Notes: generated by a model from the sequence alone, not told the origin. DNA of 9,535 nt from DASVHS01 sp036001325 (GCA_036001325.1 DASYUK010000428.1:1-9535), one strand, 5' to 3'; shown: positions 1 to 7,328, counted from the first letter of the stretch. A program made the numbers and translations.

Positions 1-462
1 CTGCTGCGCACGATCCAGCAGCATCACGTCCAGCTCAGTGTCATGGCGGACACGAAGGCGAGCATTCTGATCACGGTCTCGTCGATCGTGGCCACCATCG
101 CGCTCAGCCGGGCCAATGAGCCACGACTTCGGCCGGCACTCCTCACGCTCGCCGCCGCCTGTCTGATCGCTCTCGTGCTGGCGATCATCGCCGTGCTGCC
201 AACGTTCTCGAAGAAGCGTGGATCACGAAATCTTCTCTTCTTCGGCCACTTCGCGTCGATGAGCGAAGACGAGTTCATGCACGCGGTCGAGCAAATCGTA
301 TCCAGCGACGAGCTCCTCTACGAGGCCGCCGCGCGCGACATCTACAGCCTCGGCAAGTATCTGCACCAGAAAAAATATCGATTCCTGCGATTCGCTTACA
401 TCGCGCTGATCGCCGGCTTCGTGCTGGCGACGTTCGTAGAAAGCTACGTGCTGATCTGGTAG
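1..462 (+). CDS. Pycsar effector domain (DUF5706/PycTM-like) membrane protein, 5' end cut by the window
   Basis: The reading frame is open from base 1, so the gene probably starts upstream; 153 residues are visible. The first internal ATG (43) is unlikely to be the start, because the residues before it (QQHHVQLSVMADTKASIL) match the family's usual N-terminal block, of the form H-V-x-L-S-x-M-A-D-x-K-A. In window-frame numbering there are three hydrophobic segments: about 22-36, 46-67 and 131-150. Between the second and third lie the family-typical stretches NLLFFGHFASMSEDEF (77-92) and DIYSLGKYLHQKKYRFLR. This hairpin plus cytosolic helical region plus C-terminal helix is the DUF5706 layout. 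In Pycsar antiphage defence, PycTM-type effectors are activated by a cyclic pyrimidine nucleotide and disrupt the inner membrane. Other members are fused to an N-terminal HD phosphohydrolase, which could lie left of this window. No pyrimidine cyclase is visible, so a defence role is inference. Family assignment is fairly sure; function is open. Confidence 0.8.
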   Translation: MLRTIQQHHVQLSVMADTKASILITVSSIVATIALSRANEPRLRPALLTLAAACLIALVLAIIAVLPTFSKKRGSRNLLFFGHFASMSEDEFMHAVEQIVSSDELLYEAAARDIYSLGKYLHQKKYRFLRFAYIALIAGFVLATFVESYVLIW

Positions 463-494
463 CGCGCCGACGATCGGCCTATTGCCTGTATGAT

Positions 495-498
495 GAGG
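495..498 (+). promoter_or_regulatory. Shine-Dalgarno-like GAGG before the PAS-GGDEF-EAL gene
   Basis: GAGG sits 8 nt upstream of the ATG at 507 and supports that start. The same stretch follows TATGAT (489-494), a good -10 look-alike. If that hexamer were the true -10, transcription would start near 501 and the transcript would lack this ribosome-binding site. The two readings therefore compete. Only 44 nt separate this gene from the upstream membrane-protein gene, so co-transcription is possible. Confidence 0.45.
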
Positions 499-506
499 CC
501 TCTTCC

Positions 507-2351
507 ATGTCCGAACAGGAATCGGGCGACGACCTGACGTTGGAGTCGTGGTCCGAGGATCTTCCGCCGGAGTCGCTTCCGCGCAAACTCTTCGAGCAGC
601 GCGTTCTGAGCGATCAGCTCCAGCTCCTCGGAAGCGCGGTGCGCGTTTTCGGCCAGGGCATCGCCATCCTTACGCCGGCGGTCGAAGCGATCGGCCCTCG
701 TGTTGCGTTCGTCAACGAGAGTTTCTGCTCGATGTACGGGCTGACGCGGGAAGAAATCATCGGGCAGCCGATGATCGTCTTCGGGATCGTGGAGCGACAT
801 CAGGAGATCGTGAGGGATCTGCTCGATCACGTATTCGACGGCGAGGCGTTCGACGCCGAGGCGACGGCGAAAAGGAAGGACGGGACGGAGTTCGAGCTGG
901 ACCTGCAGCTCATCCCGGTCGAAGACTCAGGCGAACTGACACACTGGGTCGCGTTCGTGCGGGACGTCACCGAGATCAAGAGACAGGTGTTCGCTCTCCG
1001 GCATCAGGCCACGCACGACGTGCTGACCGACCTTCCGAATCGCGTGCTGCTGTACGAGCGTCTGGAGCGGTCGATCGACGTCGCGCGCGGGAAGTCGTCG
1101 ACAGTCGCGCTCCTGTTGATGGATCTCGATCGGTTCAAGGAAGTCAACGATACCTTCGGTCATCACTTCGGCGACGCGATTCTGAAACAGGTGGCCCAGC
1201 GGCTCCGCAATCAGTTTCGGCCCGAGGACACGGTGGCGCGGCTCGGCGGCGACGAATTCGCGGTCGTGATGCCTGACCCGTCAGACTCGACGTACATCGC
1301 GACGACTGCCCGAAGACTGCTGAGCGCCCTCCAGCAGCCCTTCGTCATCGAGGGACACGTCCTCGAAGTCGGCGCCAGCATCGGCATAGCGGTTTATCCC
1401 GCCAACGGAACAGACGCACGCACGCTGCTTCGCCGTGCGGATGTGGCGATGTACGCGTCGAAACAGGCGCAGTCGGGATATACCTTTCACCGCGAGGATC
1501 TGGAATCGCATTCTCCCGATGAGCTGTCGCTCGTCGTGGAGATGCGGTCGGCGATCGAGCGCAACGAGTTCGAGCTTTACTACCAGCCCAAACTTCACCT
1601 CCGCACCGGACTCGTCACGCGGGTGGAGGTCCTCATTCGCTGGAATCACCCGCAGAAGGGACTGCTGGCGCCGGGCGCATTCATCCCGCTTGCGGAACGC
1701 ACAGGTCTCATTCGATCGCTGACGGACTGGGTATTCGATCACGCCCTGCAGCAGTGTCGCGCGTGGCAGGAGCAGGGCGCGCCCGTCCATCTCGCTGTCA
1801 ATGTGTCGGCGAAGAGCCTTCAGGAGCACACGCTACCGACGAAGGTCAATTCGCTGCTGGAGAAATGGAAGGTCGACGCGCGGTTCCTGAAAATCGAGAT
1901 CACCGAGAGCAGCATCATGGCCGATCCCGCGCACGCCCTGGCGATCATGTCCATGCTGCAGTCGATCGGTGTGCGCCTTTCGGTCGATGACTTCGGGACC
2001 GGCTACTCATCGCTGACCTGTCTGCGCCAGCTTCCCATCGACGAGATCAAGATCGACAAGTCCTTCGTGCTCGAGATGAAGAGCAATGAGGCCGATCTGG
2101 CGATCGTCCGCACCGTCATCGACCTCGCCCACAACCTCGGAAAACAGGTGTGTGCGGAGGGGGTGGAAGACGCCGAGACGTGGCAGATGCTCGATCAACT
2201 CGGCTGCGATCTGATTCAGGGCTACTGGCTCAGCAAACCGGTACCGGCGGCCGCTCTCATGCAGTGGCTGATCGACACCAGTTGGGGATTGAAGATCCTC
2301 CCTCAGCAAGCCTTCTCCCACCGAGAGAAGGTGCCGCGCAGCGGCGAATGA
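507..2351 (+). CDS. PAS-GGDEF-EAL cyclic-di-GMP turnover protein
   Basis: This 614-residue protein has no membrane segment and should be cytosolic. A PAS sensor domain covers about 45-158 and ends in the usual V-R-D-V-T-E linker. The GGDEF domain (about 165-325) opens with DVLTDLPNR (171-179). It carries an intact GGDEF signature (247-251), the catalytic hallmark of diguanylate cyclases, and an RxxD inhibitory site (R238, D241) five residues ahead of it. The EAL domain (about 340-595) reads E-V-L (374-376) instead of E-A-L. It keeps R378, N432, the E-I-T-E motif (464-467), DDFGTG (494-499), K515, E551 and Q571, so phosphodiesterase activity is plausible. The protein may make c-di-GMP, degrade it, or switch between the two. 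No neighbour shows which activity dominates. The last 13 residues (602-614) and the stop codon lie in the palindromic repeat starting at 2311, so this tail is probably not part of the ancestral protein. Confidence 0.93.
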   Translation: MSEQESGDDLTLESWSEDLPPESLPRKLFEQRVLSDQLQLLGSAVRVFGQGIAILTPAVEAIGPRVAFVNESFCSMYGLTREEIIGQPMIVFGIVERHQEIVRDLLDHVFDGEAFDAEATAKRKDGTEFELDLQLIPVEDSGELTHWVAFVRDVTEIKRQVFALRHQATHDVLTDLPNRVLLYERLERSIDVARGKSSTVALLLMDLDRFKEVNDTFGHHFGDAILKQVAQRLRNQFRPEDTVARLGGDEFAVVMPDPSDSTYIATTARRLLSALQQPFVIEGHVLEVGASIGIAVYPANGTDARTLLRRADVAMYASKQAQSGYTFHREDLESHSPDELSLVVEMRSAIERNEFELYYQPKLHLRTGLVTRVEVLIRWNHPQKGLLAPGAFIPLAERTGLIRSLTDWVFDHALQQCRAWQEQGAPVHLAVNVSAKSLQEHTLPTKVNSLLEKWKVDARFLKIEITESSIMADPAHALAIMSMLQSIGVRLSVDDFGTGYSSLTCLRQLPIDEIKIDKSFVLEMKSNEADLAIVRTVIDLAHNLGKQVCAEGVEDAETWQMLDQLGCDLIQGYWLSKPVPAAALMQWLIDTSWGLKILPQQAFSHREKVPRSGE

Positions 2352-2435
2352 GGGGCGCGATCCTCGCGAGGCACACCCCTCACCCGGCCCCTTCGGCTTC
2401 GCTCAGGGGCCACCCTCTCCCGGTGGGAGAGGGGC
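2311..2435. repeat. Palindromic REP-like repeat, copy A (paired units, tail to tail)
   Basis: The left unit (2311-2355) has a hairpin whose arms CCTTCTC/GAGAAGG enclose one further base pair, then a 5-bp hairpin GCCGC-GCA-GCGGC, then TGAGGGG. The right unit (about 2376-2435) is the same layout inverted: CCCCTCACCC, a hairpin GGCCCCT/AGGGGCC (2386-2392/2405-2411), then a perfect 9-bp hairpin CCCTCTCCC-GGT-GGGAGAGGG (2413-2433). A separate 10-nt palindrome, CCTCGCGAGG (2362-2371), lies between the units. The repeat fills the space between two convergent genes and overlaps the 3' end of the PAS-GGDEF-EAL gene. A related copy is at 3925-4000. Repeats of this general look occur in many GC-rich genomes. 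No transposase is nearby, so any mobilisation would have to act in trans. Confidence 0.85.
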
Positions 2436-2441
2436 CTTCTT
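2413..2441 (+). terminator. Possible terminator hairpin downstream of the PAS-GGDEF-EAL gene
   Basis: A perfect 9-bp GC-rich stem with a 3-nt loop (2413-2433) is followed on the + strand by GCCTTCTT, which is only weakly T-rich. It lies between converging genes and is part of repeat copy A. Termination is plausible but secondary to its identity as a repeat unit. Confidence 0.35.
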
Positions 2442-2447
2442 CGCCGA

Positions 2448-2702
2448 TTAGCGTTCGCGAATCTTCAGGATGGCCTGAATCAGATCCTCGGGCGCATCTT
2501 CGTCCGGTGAGTCGTCGTAGCGCAGCGTTTCCTTGCCGGCGCGGATCGTCATCTGATACGTCGCCAGGTACGCGCGGCACGACGGGCAGATGTCGAGGTG
2601 GCGCGTGAAATCGTTCGCCTGAATTTCGGTCAGCAGGCCCTCGAGATAGTCGGCGATGAAGTCGATCAGCTCCCGGCAGGTGATATAGGGCCGTGCGCTC
2701 AT
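2448..2702 (-). CDS. Small soluble zinc-finger anti-sigma factor (zf-HC2 type)
   Basis: This 84-residue protein has a zinc-binding anti-sigma pattern: C9, then H35, C39 and C42 (H-x3-C-x2-C in RHLDICPSC). This is the ZAS/zf-HC2 module, which binds and silences a cognate ECF sigma factor. No transmembrane segment follows. The rest (about 55-84) is acidic and polar, ending in a short amphipathic helix, so the protein should be cytosolic. It would then respond to an internal signal, such as redox state acting on the zinc cysteines as in RsrA-like proteins. That mechanism is inference. Its ATG overlaps the stop codon of the sigma gene by 4 nt (ATGA), which indicates translational coupling and identifies the sigma factor as its partner. 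Confidence 0.85.
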   Translation of the reverse strand: MSARPYITCRELIDFIADYLEGLLTEIQANDFTRHLDICPSCRAYLATYQMTIRAGKETLRYDDSPDEDAPEDLIQAILKIRER

Positions 2703-3274
2703 CGACGGAGGTCCTGATCGAGGAGTGTGCGAAGAGCCTGCCGGGCGCGATGCAGCCGCACCTTCACCGCCGTCGGCGTAATGCCCAACGCCTCCGCGGT
2801 TTCTTCAGTCGACATCTCCTCGATGTCACGCATCAGCAGCACCACGCGGTACGACTCCGGAAGCTTGTCGATCGATTGTCGCACGAGCTCCCGCGTCTCC
2901 TCGCGCTGCACCATCTCCTCCGCCGACATGCTCCAGTCGCGGCTCTCTTCGACCTGATGTCCATCGGCGGCAAATCGCGGTAGCAGCGCATCGATCTCTT
3001 CCTCTGGATGCCGGCGACGGCTCCGAAGTTTCATCAGGGCGGCATTGACGACGATCCGGTGCAGCCATGTGGAGAGCTTCGATCCCGCCTGGAAGCGGTC
3101 GATCCCGCGAAACGCCGCGATGAAGGCGTCCTGCACGGCGTCGCGGGCGTCTTCCTCATTTTTCAGGAATCGGCGAGCCACGCGAAGAAGCCTGGCCATG
3201 TAGGTGCGCAGGAGAGTCTCGAAAGCGTTCTCGTCTCGCGCCCGGAGCCTGCTCACGAGAACCGCGTCCTCCAT
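2699..3274 (-). CDS. ECF-family RNA polymerase sigma factor
   Basis: The product is 191 residues from the ATG at 3274; a GTG at 3277 would add one residue. Region 2 spans about 23-87 and includes the core-binding and -10 recognition block (DARDAVQDAFIAAFRGIDRF, then STWLHRIVVNAAL). Region 4 spans about 135-185 (KLPESYRVVLLMRDIEEMS, then the helix-turn-helix TEETAEALGITPTAVKVRLHRAR). There is no region 1.1 or 3, which defines the ECF group. It should direct RNA polymerase to a small regulon, probably including its own operon. The start overlaps the stop of the upstream dehydrogenase by one base (TGATG), and its own stop overlaps the anti-sigma ATG. The exact ECF subgroup cannot be set by eye. 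Confidence 0.92.
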   Translation of the reverse strand: MEDAVLVSRLRARDENAFETLLRTYMARLLRVARRFLKNEEDARDAVQDAFIAAFRGIDRFQAGSKLSTWLHRIVVNAALMKLRSRRRHPEEEIDALLPRFAADGHQVEESRDWSMSAEEMVQREETRELVRQSIDKLPESYRVVLLMRDIEEMSTEETAEALGITPTAVKVRLHRARQALRTLLDQDLRR

Positions 3275-3870
3275 CACGCCACCATCGGAATGAGCGAGCC
3301 GGTGACGTTTGCCGCCGCATCAGATAGCAGCCAGACGATCGACTCGGCGACGCGCTCGCGCATCTCCGGCGCCGCCAGCGCATCGGGAAGAATCGCGTTC
3401 GCGGTGATGCGACGGCTCTTCAACTCGATCGCCAGCACTTCGATCAGCGAGTTGAGCGCGCTCTTCGACACGATGTACGGCGCCAAGCCCGCTTTCTTCG
3501 CCAGCGAAACGTACGAGCTGATCGCTACGATTCGCCCTCCGTCGATCAGATGCGGCAGCGCGGCTCGAACTGCGTTCACAGCAGTCGTCAGATTCAGCGA
3601 CACCATCTGCGCCCACACCTCCGCGCCGCTTTCGGCACCGCCCGCCGCGAATCCGCCGACGAGATGGACAAGACCGTACAGCTCGCCGATCTGATCGAAC
3701 GCGCGCTTCACCTCCGATTCATTCGACAGATCCGCGCGAACGCTTTCGACATTAGCCGCGAGCTTCGGTTCGCCGTGAACCACCACGACGCACCGGAACT
3801 CGCCTGCCAGCCGCTTCACTACGGCAGAGCCGAGGTTGCCGGTGCCGCCGGTGATGAGGAGGGTTCTCAC
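3274..3870 (-). CDS. Short-chain dehydrogenase/reductase (SDR), first gene of the sigma operon
   Basis: A GTG start at 3870 gives 198 residues beginning MRTLLITGGTGNLGSAVV, so the cofactor-binding TGxxxGxG motif (TGGTGNLG) sits at the usual N-terminal position. A TTG at 3888 would add six residues. The catalytic pattern is intact: Ser in ISSY (about 118-119) and the Y-x3-K pair Y132/K136 in YIVSK, with an upstream Asn (about 93) in SLNLTTAV. At about 200 residues it is short for a classical SDR (about 250). The usual NAG block reads LVGGF. Its substrate cannot be predicted. It is translationally linked to the sigma factor through TGATG. It could belong to the stress response that the sigma factor controls, or simply be co-transcribed with it. 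Confidence 0.88.
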   Translation of the reverse strand: MRTLLITGGTGNLGSAVVKRLAGEFRCVVVVHGEPKLAANVESVRADLSNESEVKRAFDQIGELYGLVHLVGGFAAGGAESGAEVWAQMVSLNLTTAVNAVRAALPHLIDGGRIVAISSYVSLAKKAGLAPYIVSKSALNSLIEVLAIELKSRRITANAILPDALAAPEMRERVAESIVWLLSDAAANVTGSLIPMVA

Positions 3871-3876
3871 GAAATC

Positions 3877-3882
3877 AGGGTA
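3877..3882 (-). promoter_or_regulatory. Candidate -10 element (TACCCT) of the SDR-sigma-anti-sigma operon
   Basis: On the minus strand TACCCT matches the TANNNT form of a -10 box and ends 6 nt before the GTG start at 3870. This is the geometry expected of a leaderless transcript. There is no Shine-Dalgarno sequence in the gap and no recognisable -35. It is weak alone, but similar spacing occurs at two other starts in the window. Confidence 0.3.
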
Positions 3883-3924
3883 TCGCAACGGTTGTTACGC
3901 GCGGCCCGGCGTCCACCGGTAGTG

Positions 3925-4000
3925 CCCTCTCCCATCGGGAGAGGGTGGCGCGCAGCGCCGGGTGAGGGGCGCGCTTCTCGCAGACGCACTCCCCTCATCC
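3925..4000. repeat. Palindromic REP-like repeat, copy B (one full unit plus a remnant)
   Basis: A perfect 9-bp hairpin CCCTCTCCC-ATC-GGGAGAGGG (3925-3945) is followed by a 5-bp hairpin GGCGC-GCA-GCGCC (3947-3959) and GGTGAGGGG (3961-3969). The opposite unit is reduced to CCCCTCATCC (3991-4000), which pairs with TGAGGGG. The order and sequence match the left unit of copy A at 2311. Base changes between copies fall in paired positions. The repeat occupies much of the 145-nt space between the divergent dehydrogenase and GspE_N genes, and ends right where the GspE_N start signals begin. Confidence 0.85.
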
Positions 4001-4010
4001 GGAGTATGTT
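4001..4010 (+). promoter_or_regulatory. Start signals of the GspE_N gene: GGAG and TATGTT
   Basis: GGAG (4001-4004) is a Shine-Dalgarno-like site 11 nt before the ATG at 4016. The adjoining TATGTT (4005-4010) has the TANNNT form of a -10 box and ends 5 nt before the same ATG. Only one reading can be right: a leadered transcript using GGAG, or a leaderless one using TATGTT. Both favour 4016 over an earlier in-frame ATG at 3962. Confidence 0.35.
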
Positions 4011-4015
4011 TCCCC

Positions 4016-4738
4016 ATGCCCATGCCCTCGCTCGAAGAGCTGCTGGTTCAAACAAAGCTGATTTCACCGCCGCAGCTCGCGGTCGCTGAACGCGACGCCG
4101 AGATGCGCAAGAAACGCCTCGCGCCGACGCTGATCGACCTCGGCTTCGTCTCCGATCGCCGGTTCGCCGAATGGGTGGCGGAAGTGACCAAGCTGCCGAT
4201 CGTCGATCCCATTACAGAGGACACGGTTTCCGACATCGAGAAGCACATCCCGAACGAGCTGGCGCGAGAGTACGAAGTGCTTCCCATCGACGTCGAAGCG
4301 GACGAGCTGACCGTGGCGATGATCAATCCACTCGACCGCGAATGCATCGACAGACTTCAGTCGACCATCGGGATGAAGATCCGGCCGGTCGTCGGTGTTT
4401 ACCGCAACGTGCGCGAGCTCGTGACGCGCTTCTATCCGGAGCCGAAGCCGGCCTTCGATCCGTCGGCGACGATCGCTGTGGAGAAAGCCCCGTTCGAGTA
4501 CGGCGACGACACGATGCTGCGCATGCACAGCCGTGAGTTCGTCTACGAGCGCGGCGACGAGAGTCTCGGCTCCGAGACGCGCGTCATTCCGCCGAGTGCA
4601 GCGCCGGCCGCCGCCGCGATCGGCGGCGCCACACAGCCGGAATCGCAGCTCGATCGCATCGAGCGCCATCTGCTCGATCTGGTGCGCCGCGTCGATGCGA
4701 TCGACGCAACGCTGGCCCGCATTCTCAGCCGCAAATGA
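4016..4738 (+). CDS. Stand-alone GspE_N/MshEN-like domain protein with C-terminal helix
   Basis: From the ATG at 4016 the product is 240 residues. Residues 5-60 resemble the tandem MshEN motif that binds c-di-GMP in MshE-type ATPases. The second copy begins RLAPTLIDLGFVSD at 34, exactly 29 residues after the first at 5, as expected for 24-residue motifs with a 5-residue spacer. The first copy has lost its Arg and Gly positions; the second keeps R34 and G43 but has Ala for the first Gly and Val for the final Gln. Residues about 67-140 form the rest of the type II secretion GspE N-terminal domain (VLPIDVEADELTVAMINPLD). No ATPase domain follows. Instead there is an Ala/Pro-rich linker (about 142-205) and an amphipathic, possibly coiled-coil helix (206-240). 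A secretion or pilus motor is therefore excluded, and an adaptor or sensor role is likely. Its stop overlaps the kinase start. Confidence 0.82.
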   Translation: MPMPSLEELLVQTKLISPPQLAVAERDAEMRKKRLAPTLIDLGFVSDRRFAEWVAEVTKLPIVDPITEDTVSDIEKHIPNELAREYEVLPIDVEADELTVAMINPLDRECIDRLQSTIGMKIRPVVGVYRNVRELVTRFYPEPKPAFDPSATIAVEKAPFEYGDDTMLRMHSREFVYERGDESLGSETRVIPPSAAPAAAAIGGATQPESQLDRIERHLLDLVRRVDAIDATLARILSRK

Positions 4739-6009
4739 CCGCCACCGAAATCCCGCAACAGCGATTCGGCCACTACGACGTCGAGCGAATCCTCGGCCGC
4801 GGTGCCATGGGGATGGTGTATCTGGCGCGCGATCGTCGCATCGGAAGGCGCGTGGCGTTGAAGACGATTGCGCTCACAGCGAAGCATTTCGATGATTCGA
4901 CATCGCCGCAGGATTTCTATCGCCGTCTGCAACGCGAGGCTGAGGTCAGCGGTTCACTCGTTCATCCGAACATCGTTACCCTTTACGAAGCCGGCTACGA
5001 GGGCGATCGCATCTCGTATCTGGCGATGGAGTACATCGAAGGCGAAACACTGCTCCAGTTGATGAACGCCGTCGCGCCATCCCCGCTCGATCTGGAGACC
5101 ACGCTCCGAATCATCGAAGACGTTCTGCAAGGCCTCGCGTACGCGCACGCCGCCGGCATCATTCATCGCGACATCAAGCCGGCCAACATCCTGATCACGA
5201 GCACAGCCACCGCGAAGATCGCCGACTTCGGCATCGCTCGTCCCCAGAGCTCATCGATGACCGCCGCCGGCGCGCTGATGGGAACGCCGAACTACATGTC
5301 GCCGGAGCAGGTTCAGGGGCAGACGCTCACGCCCAAAGCGGATGTCTTCTCGACCGGAGTCATGCTGTTCGAGATGCTGACGGCCGTGAAGCCCTTCGCC
5401 GCTGGCGATCTCACCGGGACACTGCACAACATCCTTCGACAGCCGGTCCCGCACGCCTCAGAGCTGAATCCTCAGGTGCCGAGGAGCGTTGGGGATGTTG
5501 TGGCTCGGATGGTGGAGAAAACGCCGGAACGACGATCGGATGCGTCAGAAGCGCTCGCCGACATCCGGAGACTTCGCGCTCCAGCAATCGCACCGCGGAG
5601 ACACGCGCCGCCGCGACGGATTCCGTGGGTGCGGCTCGCGATCGCGACTGTCGCTCTCGTCGTTGCGATCGTCGCCGCCAGGATAGCCGTTTCGCGAAGT
5701 GCACGGCCAACTGTCGTGATCGCGCCGGCGCAGATCCGGGAGTTCGAAGAAAAGCGGCGCGCGCTCGAAGAAGCGGATGCCGCATTCAAAGCGGGCAAAT
5801 ATCAGGAGAGCCTCGATCGGTACAACGCCTACCTGCAGAAATATCCGACCAGCGCCGCGGCCATCGAGGGGCGTGACCGCGCTCGTGACGCGCTCACACC
5901 AACTCCCGCGAAGACAACCAAGCATCGCAAGCGCCCGTCGCGCGAGGATCGCGACATCTCTCCATCCGAGCTGCTCAGTCGCATCAAGAAGGCGATCCGG
6001 GGGCACTAG
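4735..6009 (+). CDS. Transmembrane PknB-type Ser/Thr protein kinase with a TPR-like C-terminal segment
   Basis: This 424-residue protein starts at an ATG overlapping the upstream stop by 4 nt (ATGA), so translation is probably coupled; no Shine-Dalgarno site is evident. The kinase domain (about 12-280) is complete: glycine loop GRGAMG (21-26), ATP-binding K43 in VALK, E68 in helix C, catalytic loop HRDIKPAN (144-151), DFG (164-166) and GTPNYMSPE (183-191) in the activation segment. It is an RD-type kinase, probably activated by autophosphorylation. A basic juxtamembrane stretch leads to one membrane helix (about 299-319). Beyond it, residues about 343-386 form one TPR-like helix pair (AFKAGKYQESLDRYNAYLQKYP), then a basic tail. 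There are no PASTA repeats, so muropeptide sensing in the PknB style is unlikely. The GspE_N protein encoded just upstream is the best candidate substrate or partner, by inference. Confidence 0.92.
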   Translation: MTATEIPQQRFGHYDVERILGRGAMGMVYLARDRRIGRRVALKTIALTAKHFDDSTSPQDFYRRLQREAEVSGSLVHPNIVTLYEAGYEGDRISYLAMEYIEGETLLQLMNAVAPSPLDLETTLRIIEDVLQGLAYAHAAGIIHRDIKPANILITSTATAKIADFGIARPQSSSMTAAGALMGTPNYMSPEQVQGQTLTPKADVFSTGVMLFEMLTAVKPFAAGDLTGTLHNILRQPVPHASELNPQVPRSVGDVVARMVEKTPERRSDASEALADIRRLRAPAIAPRRHAPPRRIPWVRLAIATVALVVAIVAARIAVSRSARPTVVIAPAQIREFEEKRRALEEADAAFKAGKYQESLDRYNAYLQKYPTSAAAIEGRDRARDALTPTPAKTTKHRKRPSREDRDISPSELLSRIKKAIRGH

Positions 6010-6061
6010 CACTGCAATAAGTTCCGGCCCATCAGCGTTCTCGATCCCACACGCCTCTGCT

Positions 6062-6079
6062 GTCGCGGTTCCTCGCGAC
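6062..6079 (+). other. Short hairpin in the kinase-helicase intergenic space
   Basis: A perfect 6-bp stem, GTCGCG and CGCGAC with loop GTTCCT, lies about mid-way in the 101-nt gap between the kinase stop (6009) and the helicase ATG (6111). It has no T tract, so it is a poor intrinsic terminator. It could be a structured leader of the helicase mRNA. No clear ribosome-binding site precedes the helicase. Confidence 0.3.
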
Positions 6080-6110
6080 CGAAATCCAAGACAGTGCGGC
6101 AGTACAAACT

Positions 6111-7328
<1,218 letters not shown>

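Noticed and set aside
489..494. TATGAT as a firm -10 promoter for the PAS-GGDEF-EAL gene
   Set aside because: It is a good hexamer but has no -35 at 16-18 nt and would place the transcription start after the GAGG ribosome-binding site. Kept only as an alternative.
1..2351. A two-gene Pycsar-like defence system made of the membrane effector and the GGDEF-EAL enzyme
   Set aside because: Pycsar uses cyclic pyrimidine nucleotides made by a class III-type cyclase, not c-di-GMP. Adjacency alone does not support a joint system, and the left flank is missing.
2150..2608. Open frames covering the repeat between the convergent genes
   Set aside because: They mainly translate the palindromic repeat and the antisense of the anti-sigma gene; no protein family signal.
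3962..4015. Earlier in-frame ATG for the GspE_N protein
   Set aside because: It would add 18 residues encoded by repeat copy B and spacer. The GspE_N domain begins right after the ATG at 4016, which has nearby start signals.
4016..4738. Type II secretion or type IV pilus ATPase fragment or pseudogene
   Set aside because: The frame is intact, ends in a designed-looking linker and helix, and is coupled to the next gene. No Walker motif remnant follows, so it is a stand-alone domain protein rather than a broken GspE.
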